Below are positions 1-11,138 of a DNA stretch of 34,042 bases, piece after piece. The notes beneath the pieces are model-generated. The model worked only from the letters and a program-made list of their open reading frames with translations, was not told the origin of the DNA and ran no database searches. Each line of letters starts with the position of its first letter. Within the stretch, counting starts at the first letter, position 1. The position numbers and the translations under genes are program-made. The stretch comes from Trichoplax adhaerens (lineage: Eukaryota; Placozoa; Uniplacotomia; Trichoplacea; Trichoplacidae): assembly GCF_000150275.1 (NCBI RefSeq), contig NW_002060943.1, positions 521,915 through 555,956 of the forward strand, in the 5' to 3' direction.

Positions 1-147
1 AGACGGCAAGGAAATTCATCGATACCCAAAATGGCCGATACAATACAACATGAAAGTAGTTTCATGTCGAGAAAGACTGAGGGGAATCAATATGTTGGCT
101 TGCCAATGATAGCTAGCGTACGTGCAATATCCAAGTTTCAAGTGTAG
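1..147 (+). CDS. Possible 3' coding end of an unrecognised gene
   Basis: Frame 1 is open from the first base of the window to a TAG at 145-147, giving about 48 residues that read like a hydrophilic C-terminal tail (it includes MADTIQHESSFMSRKTEG and ends in ISKFQV). It could be the last exon of a gene starting left of the window, or a short gene starting at the ATG at 31. I do not recognise the product. A possible first exon on the opposite strand (307-348) would have to be transcribed through this stretch, so the two calls compete unless the genes overlap. An open frame of this length can occur by chance. Confidence 0.3.
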   Translation, partial: RRQGNSSIPKMADTIQHESSFMSRKTEGNQYVGLPMIASVRAISKFQV

Positions 148-306
148 ATGAGTTGAGTTATGATGGTGGAATTGCGTCTAGTTGGAAATTGTGAAGGTTT
201 ATGCTGGGAAAATGGATTGAGCGATGATCCATTGGTTACAATATGTTTTCAATCAACAATTATCAAGTGGATAAGCGAGAGTATATCGCAATTTTGGTAG
301 TAATAC

Positions 307-348
307 CTCTTCAGTAAGGGTTACTTCCTCTTCTTCAGTGAACGCCAT
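307..348 (-). CDS. Possible divergent first coding exon, partial
   Basis: On the minus strand an ATG at 348 follows CAAG and opens an acidic stretch, MAFTEEEEVTLTEE, ending at a plausible splice donor (GAG then GTATTA at 306). Without splicing the frame closes at 253. Further exons would lie left of the window. The support is positional: it starts next to repeat array 1 and points away from RhoGEF A, mirroring the way RhoGEF B and IWS1 diverge from array 2. The product is unknown, and a 14-codon exon cannot be proven by eye. Confidence 0.25.
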
Positions 349-525
349 CTTGTCGCGTGTGATACTTTGATCTCGTACGAGCAGACGCAGATGAGCAAGT
401 TGATTTAGTGCTGTTACCGTACTCTCTTCCCCATACAGACTACAGTAGTGTGCAATACAATGTGTACACAGTACTGCAGTGTTTACAGTACGTGTACTGT
501 AGTCTCTGATACTGATGATAGTACT

Positions 526-549
526 GTACTGTACTGTACAGTACAGTAC
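526..549. repeat. Perfect 24-nt palindrome in array 1
   Basis: All twelve base pairs match around a TGT|ACA centre at 537/538. The same 24-mer occurs at 32787-32810 in array 3. Its middle is ACTGTACAGT. Confidence 0.9.
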
Positions 550-891
550 TGTATACTGTACAGTGTACAGTACAGTGTACACTCAGTGTACTGTACACTG
601 TAGTCTGCGCAACATTACGTTATCATTTTGCACAGCTGTCCAATGTCCCGTCATGGACTGCTACACTATTTCGTGTTGGTCGTTAGCTCATTTTTGGTAT
701 ACCATATTGAATGTGGGTAGGACTAATTAGGAACCCACACTATTCGTTTGTCCACACTAATTGCCGTCGGTCGTGTAGTCGATTTCGTTGATCTCCTTCC
801 TTGTAGAAGAACATCTTCTACTGTCTGTACTGTATATTGTACTGTACTCGAGGAATCGATAGTCCTTGTGTTCTGCCACCTCCTTGTTATG

Positions 892-1840
892 ACGCATGCG
901 CATGCCGACTAATGAAGACCCTCATCCACTCTAGTCTAGACGTCTAGTACAGTACTACAAAACGTTGCAAACGCTGCGCAATACTGTACTGTACACTGTA
1001 CACTGTACAGTATTTACTGATGGTTCTTGTGTTCTGCCACTTTGTTATCGCGCGTGCGCGGACTGACGAATGAAGATCCTCATTGACTCTAGTCTAGTAC
1101 TACAAAATGTTGCAAACGCTGCGCAATACTGTACATAGCAGCATGGAAAGTGTATACTGTAGACGTACTGTCCGTCCGTCACCCACTCTAGTCTAGTACT
1201 ACAAAACGTTGCAAACGCTGCGCAATACTGTACAATGTACATAGCAGCATGGAAAGTGTATACTGTATACTGTACTGAGTGGACACGTACTGTCACGTTG
1301 CCACCCAACAGATTCGCAGGTCATACGCTGTACACTGAGTATACTGCATTCGATTGAAAATGACGTCAACCGCCAACCGTCATCAATGGAAGCCTCATTC
1401 GTGTTTTTGTAGACACTGTAGTCAGTGTAGTGTATTTACTGATGGTCCTTGTGTTCTGTCACTTTGTTATTGCGCGTGCGCGAATGGACTCATGAAGACC
1501 CTCATTGACTCTAGTCTGGTACTACAAAACGTTGCAAACGCTGCTCAATACTTTACTGTACACAGCAGCATGGAAAGTGTACAGTATACATACACTAGAC
1601 CTGATCATTTTGCATAACGTGCTTTAGTGTACTGTACACGTACTATCGCACCTTTTCACCCTACAGGCTCGCAGGTCATAGGCAGTACACTGAGTACAGT
1701 ACTACAGTGCAGTCGATTGAAAATGACGTCAACCGCCCAACCGTCATCCATGGAAGCCTCATCGTGTTTTTGTAGACACTGGAGTGTATTTGTCACTGAT
1801 GGTTCTTGTGTTCTGGCACTTTGTTATTACGCATGCGCAA
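892..1840. promoter_or_regulatory. Four NRF1-like GCGCAYGCGC motifs, one per repeat copy
   Basis: ACGCATGCGCAT lies at 892-903, CGCGCGTGCGCG at 1049-1060, TGCGCGTGCGCG at 1471-1482 and ACGCATGCGCAA at 1829-1840, each after a conserved CTTTGTTAT-like stretch. They approximate the known NRF1 consensus, a GCGC-anchored palindrome found at many animal promoters. The sequence is seen directly; binding is inference. Confidence 0.45.
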
Positions 1841-2053
1841 GCGAACTCTTGAAGACCCTCATGGACTCTAGTCTAGTACTACAAAATGTGTCAAACGCTG
1901 CGCAATACTGTACAATGGTCATAGCAGCATGGAAAGTCTATACTGTACAGTGTAGACGTACAGTACTGTACTGTCGCACGCTGTCACCTGACAGGTTCGC
2001 AGGTCATAGGCAGTACCACTGAGTCCCAGTGCAGTCGATTGAAAATGACGTCA
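1361..2053. promoter_or_regulatory. Three perfect CRE palindromes (TGACGTCA)
   Basis: TGACGTCA occurs at 1361-1368, 1724-1731 and 2046-2053, each in the context GAAAATGACGTCAACC. This is the full palindromic site bound by CREB/ATF bZIP factors. The copies repeat with the array unit (spacing 363 and 322 bp); the last is about 270 bp upstream of the RhoGEF A start codon. Occupancy and function are inference. Confidence 0.5.
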
Positions 2054-2115
2054 ACCACCAACCGTCATCAATGGAAGGCTCATTCGTGTTATTGTCTTGT
2101 AGTTACTGATAACTG

Positions 2116-2320
2116 GGGTGAGGTGAGGCGAGAATCCCGCTCAACCGTGGTATGAACCATGGTCGAAATTGTGTTCAATGCGTCAACCGTACCGAGGGTC
2201 AGTTTACACTAGACAAGAGCTCGCCAGTGAATTTTGATTTCACTGGCTCCAGTGGACAATTTGCCTCCAGTAACTGTCTTCCATTTTCATGCTGAAATTG
2301 ATATTGCAAATGGTCAAGAC
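2116..2320 (+). other. Likely 5' leader/proximal promoter of RhoGEF A
   Basis: This segment has more balanced base composition than the intron that follows and no repeat units. The frame of the first coding exon is open from 2231, just after a TGA at 2228-2230, but has no ATG until 2321. No TATA box or splice site that I would trust is visible. Confidence 0.3.
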
Positions 2321-5300
2321 ATGAATAAGAATCGTAAAAGTTTACATCGTCAAAGCGATGCATTAACACTATCAGGTAAGCATTGCTTTATCATCATCCT
2401 TTTCGTCTATTTTGTCATTTTATTTATACTTTGGTCATTCATCCAGTACTGGACAGTAGGGACCCGTCTAGGTAAGGGTCCCTATATCACAGGCTTTGCA
2501 AAATGCATACTCAATGATTTTACTTTATGGCCTGCTGGCCTTGGACTGCATCATTTACAAGATAGTTATAGTAGTTTTTGAAGTCAGTAATGCAAAATAC
2601 GACATGCTGACGTAAACCAATACAGACTCTTCAAGTTAGAAACGATTTGCCCTTCTTTACTGTCGGGGGATATACGACTTGCATGGTCAATTGGTCATTC
2701 ACTGACGATGGACGAATGGTCCATCCAATCAACTGTAATAAGCAATAATAATCTTGAACACAATCTTCGACAACAGCATGGAATGGATATCATCATTGAT
2801 ACAATTACTCAAGTGATCTTGAAAAGGGTACTGATGTCTAATTCATGACTTCAACATAGGATAGCTATCATCAGTTTACAGTGTCAGTGTTGTACTATTT
2901 TCCTTCTGCACTTTACCTGCCAAACCCTTGGGTCTCTATCTTGTTGATCACTCCGGCTACAAGGTTGATTAAATTGAACACCATCTTCTACCAAAAAATT
3001 GCATTGCTGCATTGATTCAATTCGTTGCTCAACTTATATTAACTGACTATTGTAAAATAAAGGATATTGACATATAAGTATTACTCACAAAGAGAGAGTC
3101 CGTGCAGTGGCATAAAATTCAACGTCAATGTTAGCGTTAGCAATCCCTAATTAATGCCTTTGATATAATACTAAACCAATCAGTCAATCATCTTGTCAAT
3201 GGATGGGTTCTACATTAAATAGTAAGTGGTACGGTAGTCTATGGATATTCTACTCTTTTGATTGTTGCATTTTGAAGTTAAACCAAGCAGGTTATAGCGT
3301 TCATGAGGTTGAATTAAAGCCCCACTTCCTGGATAATTTTATTGTTACAATTAGCCAATTTGCATAGGTAGTAGTATTCTACTCGTTGCAGCCAATTATA
3401 AACAATCACTTTATGCTATCTCAGTCGACGAGAATTAAAAAGTAGATAGAAAGAGTCAATTAGTTCTTTGAACATATGATCTCCATGTACAAGTATTCTC
3501 TCTTTTTCCCCTGGCTGATGCTTGTTTTGAGTGAAAACCTTTACATACAGTCGTATTTTATACTGCTTACTGTAGTAGAGCAGTTGACGACAATATTATT
3601 TTAAGAACTAGTAATGGATCTTTTGATGAGGGGAAATCGTCAGGTCTATCAAAACGATCGCTAATGTATAGTAGTAACCTGAATAGAATAGATGAAAGAA
3701 TCTACCTACATTCCCTTCACAGTTATATTGAAAATAGTACACCGGCTTATGTACACATTTCATTATAATAAATAAGATGTTTACGTTTGTTAGCTAACTT
3801 TTACTTATATTGCACAGTAAAGCAGACAGGCAATCAATATTTTCTGTATGCTTGCAAATGGCACTGCAAAAAGTAAGCATGGACGGGGATTGATTAACTT
3901 AGGTAATCCATTGGTAGTCCGATTCCTACTTTATTGCTTGACTTCATTTATCCTTTTAAGTTGGCGATAGTCAGGTTAATGTGCCGCAATGCCGACCAGA
4001 TCATCCAACAGTCCTTAAGCTAAAGTAATATCAAATGTTGATTTGAAATGGGCAATACTCTAATTACTGTATATGCAAACATTGAGATAAGCGTCCATTG
4101 AATATTACAGCACTGTCATGGCGAATCTGACACAAGCTACAGTACATCAAAGTCAATCATGAAAAGGGTAAAGCCATCAACTACCAATCAGTAGCCCATG
4201 GTTAACTTACCAATAAAGAAAATAGGGTGGTTATCATGCCATACGGTAAACAATTGTTAATATACCAGACATCCGTCACTGCAATGATCGAACATCGTAC
4301 AGTTTTCTAATTTCCATGGCTTTGTCAACTTTTATTTACTGTAATTAGAAAACTTTTTTATTCCTATCTTTTAAAGGATCAACACATATTTTAATTTCTT
4401 TATTCGATGCTACGCTACTTTATGTCATACAATACAGTATGTCATTAACTGTAATCATCCAACATTGGTTTTATGTCTAGTTTAAATTCGTTTTAGTAAT
4501 GCTGTGTGATAGCATCGCAGAGGCTTTGCCACGCACATGTACTTCTTTCATGCAATCGCTGATTCTATGGCCAGACTTACTTGTACTGTGCTTAATTATT
4601 ATTATAATTATTGTTTCCATCAGTTGTTGAGCATGGGCTATCACTAATACATTAATTGAATGCTTATTAATTATTACATAACAGCTTGACCTGGGTATCG
4701 AAATAAATTGCTATATCAGGGCGGGTGCAATAATTATAATTATTAATAATTTTATTGAAGTTACTTTGGGCGCTCTTACTGATGGATATTTGAGGCAAAG
4801 GGAGGGAAGCAAGATAGTCCAGTGACCGAATTTTAAACATTGAGATCATCGGTGACGTGCGATAGAGCGGATATGTTCATTTCTAGAGTATAGAACACGT
4901 TTGATGTTTCATTAAGATAGTCAGCCAGCACCTAAATAGTTTAAACGATGTTTGTTTTAATCAACATATTAGCGTCTATAATACACTGTAGCATGTATGA
5001 ATGAATGAGTACTAATAATATGGAAAGGTGCGTAAATATTACATGTACCTTTATTAAAGCTGTACAGATGCTGCATTCTAAAATATTAAAGATCATGGTG
5101 TCTAATGACTGATATGTATTCTAAAAATCAGGTAATTCAGATCTCGAAAAATACATTAGGATAAAGATCACGAGATAAAGCGTATTTGACGATCTTTAGC
5201 ATAAGAGTATCACATAATTTTTAAACATTCGGCTATAAATAGCTACGTATACGAAATATTTAGTAACTGTTATGGCAACAGTCCACCCACATTGGACTGA

Positions 5301-8300
5301 ACTTCTCAAAATTGAGATATTTACCGTAGCATAAATTTTCCATATGCAACTCTAGAAGTGATTTTAAGTGATTACACGTACGTATGTATCGCTAGCTAAA
5401 GAATAATTAATTAGCTATCTTTCTTAAACTATGTAGTGAGAAATAAAATTGTTAACTGCACTATCTGTAAGCTACTATTGTTGTAATCTCGAATAATATT
5501 GTATTATTCAATTGCATGTCTGATACAGATACTGCTATCGTGAAACATATAGATAGTAAAGCGGTATAGACACTCTGGAAGCAGGATATTAATTTAATTT
5601 TATTCCATTTCGTATTGCAATATCTATTATTCAGGTTTTACTACACCGTTAGACATTCGAGAAGAGGAAAAGAAACCTATTGCTCTAACTAAAGTTGCGC
5701 CAGCTATTAGAATGAAATTTGCATATCTTACAGGTAAGATATAGACAAGTCTATTGTATTGTATTTGTTATGTCATTAAGTAGTAGTAGTTACTAGTTAA
5801 ATTTTAGGAAGCTGTTGCATCTTTTCGTATCGTAGGAGCATCGCTACAAAGTGTCACTTTATTATTTCATAACATTATAGGAACTCGAACCAAGACTGGA
5901 TGCCCTATTTTATCAATGCCATTATTTAATCATTTCGGTACTGTCGTTACGGATGATCTTTTGAAGGAGGTCATTCAATATTTTGTTGATAGTACTATGT
6001 AAGTTGACGTGATGATCTGTTACAATAACTGTAACATTGGATAATTCTACAAGATACTGTAAATAAATTATAATAGTTTTGAGCAGATTTTTGCTTTTAA
6101 CTTTGCAGGGTACATAGCAGTAGCAAGCGATTCGCTGTTGTACTTGATCGTAGATCGTCTTCATGGAATTCTGTTAAGTCACTATTGCGCAAATTGCAGG
6201 TAGGTCTGCTTAATGTATTAAACGAAAAGAGCTTAAATCTTTTCCTGGAGGGTTTTTAAAAATGGACTACATGGTACTTTTTATGTTAATCTCTAGGAGT
6301 TATTTGGCCGTTACATTGATACGCTATATCTACTTAAGCCACAAAAGATGATGGCAGTACTAGGAGGTGTATCCAAGTCTGAATTTTCTTTTCAAGTAAG
6401 TTACGTAGCAAAGGTGCTATTCATTCGGAAATTTATTTCCTAAACGGTTCTAAATTATGGCGTATCATTATATATCCACTTTGCTATGCAGATTATGCTA
6501 TTAAATACTATTGATGAATTACATCAGAACATTGGTGGTATTTTCCTAACTCAAGAATTCGGTGGATTTCTTAAGTTTGATATAAATACTTGGCTTAGTC
6601 ATAGGACCGTAAGTGATGAACTCTTATTATTATCGTAAATAAATATTTGCGCCTCTTCTTATAGTTAGAGTTGGCTTGAAAGCAATAAAAATGAATTAGT
6701 TAAAATACTCTCCTAGTTCGTAGAAGATGTTGAAAGCAAAGCAAGGCTATTGTTAGCGAAAATAAACTCTTTCGTTGGTTTCATTAGCCATCGAAAGAGC
6801 CTTATATCTGACAAGGCGGGCACATTGACGGAGACTACAGAATTCTTGAGTAAGGCGTTAAATGGTCAGCGTAGTGATTATTATAGCATTGTTGAAAAAA
6901 TTAAAGAATTGACTGAGGAAGTAAGAAAATTCAAAGATTCATTTAAAGACCACTCTAAAGAAAGCATTATAACCAAAAGCGGGTAAGTTATTTAAATGTT
7001 GATTAATTATAATTATTAATGATTTAGAAGTTGTTTTATTTTAGACTGTATTAAATAATTAAACTTGTGTTATGTGTAATCAGTATCAACTTGGATACTA
7101 TATCCAAAATAAATGATTTACTGGCGCGATTATCGGATACTCGTAACGACTTTAAAAAGAAATGGGTAAAACACGAAGATTATGGTATCCAGCTGTTAAA
7201 ATTATATAAATTTGAAGTTGACTTAAGTGAGGTAAGGTAGATTGTGATGAATCTTAGATAAAAAGTATGAGCCATAATCTTGTACCAGTTTTCTCAAGAT
7301 TTGATTATTTGTATTTAGATGGCAAAGAACATTAACATTGTTGATAAAGAATTGTCAGCGGAAGTTAATTTGGGAGATTCTATTGATCATGCAAAGTTAC
7401 TTCGAAAGATTACGACTGAATTGCAGATAAAATTTAAGGTATATTACAACATTTTCAGTATTTTAAATTGGTTGAAATAAACTAATTTGTAAATTGAATA
7501 CCATATTACTATTTGTGCGATTAAAATATCAATCGATCACTTCAATACATAGGATACAAAGATGACTTTGATGAAAGCTGGAAGCGAAATAAAGCAATTA
7601 AATTCTGATGACAAAAGCGTTGAATCTGAACGTTTAGTAACTATGTGGAAGGAACTCGATACCCAATCAAATAAACTAGAAGGAAGATTTAAGGCGCGAT
7701 TAAAAGCTTTATCTGATGTCTTGACGTTATATGAGCATATTAATGATGTAAGTATGCGTATTTGGAAAAAGATATTCTTTCATTATACGGTTAATTTGTG
7801 TAATTTAAAATGTTAACTTCTTAACGGTATACCACAAGATCGATAAATGGTGTTCAGAAAATTTAATGAAGCTGGCAATGCAATTTCGTACTGAATTTCC
7901 TGTCGTGGAGCAAAAAAATATTAAGAAAGAATTAGAAAAAATCACAAAATCTGCAACATCCATAAAATCTGATCATGTAGAAAAATTACAGGAATTTTCA
8001 GTTGACCATTTAAACCAGAAATTTAAGCAAAAGATACAAGATTGCGTATCTCACTTTAACAAAGTTACGTTAGCTAGTCAGCGACAGTCTACGATGTTAG
8101 ATAAGTTAGCGGCTACAGCAACAGAAGAAAAAAAACTGAAATCTGCAACCAAGCGGTCTGTCAGTGATAGCGGACCAGCTAGTTATGAGCCAAAAAGTCC
8201 TTTGGCTAAGCGAAAGGATAGTACTTTGCCTTCTAAAACTTCGACGACAAGTAAGGCTAATAATTCGGTTCCTGTAACTGGTGATCGTGAGGCGATAATA

Positions 8301-11138
8301 TCCCGCTTGAAGGTATCGATTTTTATCCCCAAATTATGAAGGTTCTAACATGTGCGAATTATATAATATTAATGTTCTACTCGCGTATGTGTACTGATTT
8401 GTTTAGGAGCATCTTGTTAGTTTACAAGAAGACGTGGATACTGAGACCGACCAAGATATTTTACGTAAACGAAGGTAAAATTAGATCACAGTTTATAAAC
8501 CTCTGCAATTTAATTTATTATTCGCGATAACATTGCCTACTGCTTGGAATAAATGATTTTGTTTGTTTCCAAACAGCCGAATAATGGATGAACTTATTAA
8601 TACCGAAAGGAGCTATGTCAACGACCTAGAAAGTGTCATTGGGGTAACTGTTCTCTAGTAAGAAATGACATTAAAGTAATGGCATTGATGTTTTCATGTT
8701 TTTGTTTATTATAAATTAGAATTACATGAAACATTTTGACGAAGGCAGTTCCACGTTACCAACTGTTTTAAAAGGAAAAAAGAAAATTCTATTTGGCAAT
8801 CTAACTCAAATTTACAGCTTTCATCATGGGTAATACTTTTTTCTGGTGTAATTCATTCTGACTGTAAAAATTGTGTGTTATACAATAATTACTTTCGTCG
8901 AAATCTTAACTTGTGACTTTTACGTTACTGGGTGTCTTGTAAAGTTCTTTCTTAAAAGCTTTAAACGACTATCGGCAATGCCCGGCGTTAGTTGGCCAGT
9001 GCTTTCTTAAATTTGTACGTAGACAATCATATGTGTATACGGTATAAACAATATAAATCTTACATACAAGTCTAATATTATACTGTAGAAGCCGGAATTT
9101 GATAGCTATTCTGTTTACTGTCAAAATCGCCCCCATTCGGATTCGTGTTGGGAAACACATGAAAGGAGCTGCGCAAAATTTTTTGACGTAAGTGAGGATA
9201 GTGCGTCCATGCAGCGATTCTAAAGTATATGTTCGTGAAAGATTCCTAATAGTTATGTACATCACTGTAACTTTCTCATTTATGTATAATTTAGTATTCA
9301 TTAGTGATGAATGATAGACTTGTGTTTGCTAATGAATCACGTAGTTAATAGAATTTACAGCTCAATATCAATTCATTTGCTTTAATATTATAAGTTTTCT
9401 AATCTTTATAGACGTGTAAGGCCAATGCGGGTCATATCTTGCCCTTAAATTCTTATTTACTAAAACCGATACAGCGTATTACGAAATATCAGTTATTACT
9501 GAAGGTTAGAAATAAACGATTTACTTTCGTTATAGTGAATAATATTGGCTTAATATTCAATAAGCATAATTTATTAAATTAGGATATGACAAAATGTACG
9601 GGCAACTCTAAGTTTGGGTCAGTTATTATCAAGGTAAACTGCCTGCTTATTCCCTACTGAAATCTAAGATGTTACAATTTATTTTCTATTAAAGGTGTAA
9701 ATTATACTTATGTCTTTAGGAAGCGTTAAGATTTATGCTATCCTTATTAGAAAGGCTGAATAACACAATGCATCAAATGCTGATTACAGGATTTAAAGTA
9801 ATATTTGATTAAAATTCAGAAATATCATGGTATAACGAATTGCCTTAATTATATATATGGTTGAATTTTTTTTCTTTTTTAATTAGGGAAATCTAACGTC
9901 TGAAGGAGCCATTTTGATGCAGGTTCTTGATTAATATCTTAGTGATTATAATCCTGAATTTTTGCGGCTTAAAAATTAAAAATTATTACTTTTATAGGAC
10001 TCATTCCAGACACATGAAATTTTCAAAAAATCTGCAATACCTGCTAATATTCCAGGGCAACGGAAAAAATACAAGCCAAGACATCTTTTTTTATTCGAAA
10101 ATAATCTCTTATTTACTAAGAAATTAGTTGATGAAAAGCAAAAGAAAAACGTATCATATCAGTTTAAGTCAAATATGAAGGTAGCGATAAAATTACCAGT
10201 TTTTTGCTTTTAGGATTCTGGAAGTTTTTCGATGTAATCAAGCCTAATATTGATATTTTTACAGCTTAGCAAGCTAGGATTGACAGAGACAGTAAAAGGA
10301 GATCAGTTAGCTTTTGAATTATGGCTAACCGGCCGTGAAAGGGTCGTCATTGTTCAAGTATGGTGTCTTATTGTTTCCTCGTTATAATGATTCATATCAC
10401 TTAGGCGTTATTTCGGTTATACATTTTGCCTATCAGTTGACTGTAACTTTTATATTAAAAGATTTTGTTGATTCAAATTGTTCATTAAATTGTTGTATTA
10501 CATATGCTTGTATATAGGCTGCCTCAGCAGACATTAAAAACAGATGGGTTGAGCAAATTCGACAGTTGCTGCTACATCAACTGAAGTCGGCAAAAGGTTG
10601 TTACTAATTGAAGAGCTGTCGTAGTGTAATAGTAAACATGTAAGAGTGGTAGTACTTTAGATAACATGACTTTAGTTAAGATGTAATCTGTACAATACTG
10701 CACTATAACTATCTAAGACATGTTATAATAGTGCTTTAGTCTCCAAGGAATCTATTTGCTTGCAGTACATTCTTTTACCAACTGTTACTGGTCCTAAAGG
10801 CAATGTTTAAAATTTCATTTCTTTCGATATTTTTTTTGTTAGGACAAGCTAGGGCTATGTCGTTCAATGGTGAGTCTGCAACTGTGCCCGTAATTTTTTA
10901 TAATAATGTTTAGACGATAACTTCAGTAGTACCACATATTTGATTGTTAGGATGTATAATTATTTTTTATGACGATAAATTAGCTCATAAGGATGTTAAG
11001 AGTAATCAAGGACAGCTATCAACGCTTGCTGCTAATACGCTAGCAGTATTGCCAATGTTTGCAGACGGGAATAGCGATGCTGAAGATATGTGGTCAGATA
11101 GTGAATTTGCAGATGGCGACGATGAAGGTTTTGATTAA
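2321..11138 (+). CDS. MCF2L: MCF2/DBS-family RhoGEF, paralog A (SEC14-spectrin-DH-PH), 25 coding exons
   Basis: Predicted 1007-residue guanine-nucleotide exchange factor for Rho GTPases. SEC14-like lipid-binding domain about 45-190; spectrin-type helical repeats about 200-520; Ser/Lys-rich linker; DH domain about 617-795 with ELINTERSYVNDLE at its start and the diagnostic YLLKPIQRITKYQLLLK; PH domain about 800-930 with PRHLFLFENNLLFTKK and the terminal-helix Trp (NRWVEQIRQLL); acidic tail ending DDEGFD. Coding exons: 2321-2375, 5635-5733, 5881-5998, 6109-6199, 6297-6395, 6492-6608, 6717-6982, 7084-7231, 7319-7438, 7553-7747, 7839-8312, 8407-8474, 8577-8643, 8720-8829, 8945-9014, 9089-9187, 9412-9504, 9583-9633, 9720-9797, 9887-9922, 9998-10180, 10265-10357, 10518-10596, 10843-10869, 10951-11138. 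All junction phases close. A single DH-PH and a MHQMLITGFKGNL-type entry into PH favour MCF2/MCF2L over TRIO/Kalirin. Exon 1 is the least certain: phase and donor fit, but it is 3.3 kb from exon 2. No SH3 domain is seen after PH, unlike longer vertebrate DBS forms. Target GTPase unknown. Confidence 0.88.
2376..5634 (+). other. Intron 1 of RhoGEF A (3.3 kb), no gene seen
   Basis: AT-rich, with scattered short open frames (for example 4667-4849 minus) that look random. It starts GTAAGC and ends TATTCAG. Near its start is a strong hairpin (2457-2484) just after a CCAGTACTGG palindrome at 2443-2452. An alternative 5' exon inside it cannot be excluded, because exon 2 also contains an in-frame ATG near 5711. 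Confidence 0.5.
2457..2484. repeat. GC-rich perfect hairpin in intron 1
   Basis: TAGGGACCC (2457-2465) is the exact reverse complement of GGGTCCCTA (2476-2484), with a 10-nt loop. It stands out because the surrounding intron is AT-rich. Confidence 0.7.

Larger units (their letters stand above)
420..2115. repeat. Array 1: CTGTA/TACAG pentamer array plus tandem ~320-360 bp unit
   Basis: The left part (about 480-610) is made of CTGTA and TACAG pentamers that keep switching orientation, which makes many palindromes; the longest I traced is a perfect 24-nt palindrome at 526-549. The right part (about 840-2115) repeats a longer unit with these landmarks: a segment with GTTGCAAACGCTGC near 963, 1109, 1208, 1531 and 1888 (the last slightly altered); ATAGCAGCATGGAAAGT or close variants downstream of the later copies; and GATTGAAAATGACGTCAACC near 1354, 1717 and 2039. 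Copies diverge by substitutions and small indels, so some are partial. Open frames in the units (1354-1617, 1627-2022) are by-products of the repeat. The array ends about 200 bp before the start codon of RhoGEF A. Confidence 0.85.

Noticed and set aside
1354-2022. Two plus-strand open frames (87 and 131 codons) that resemble each other
   Set aside because: They resemble each other only because they are read from successive copies of the array 1 unit; the frames break at indels and no splice or family support exists.
2234-2581. 115-codon plus-strand frame as an intact gene
   Set aside because: The part after 2375 reads through a clear GTAAGC donor into intron-like sequence; only the 5' portion fits as exon 1 of RhoGEF A.
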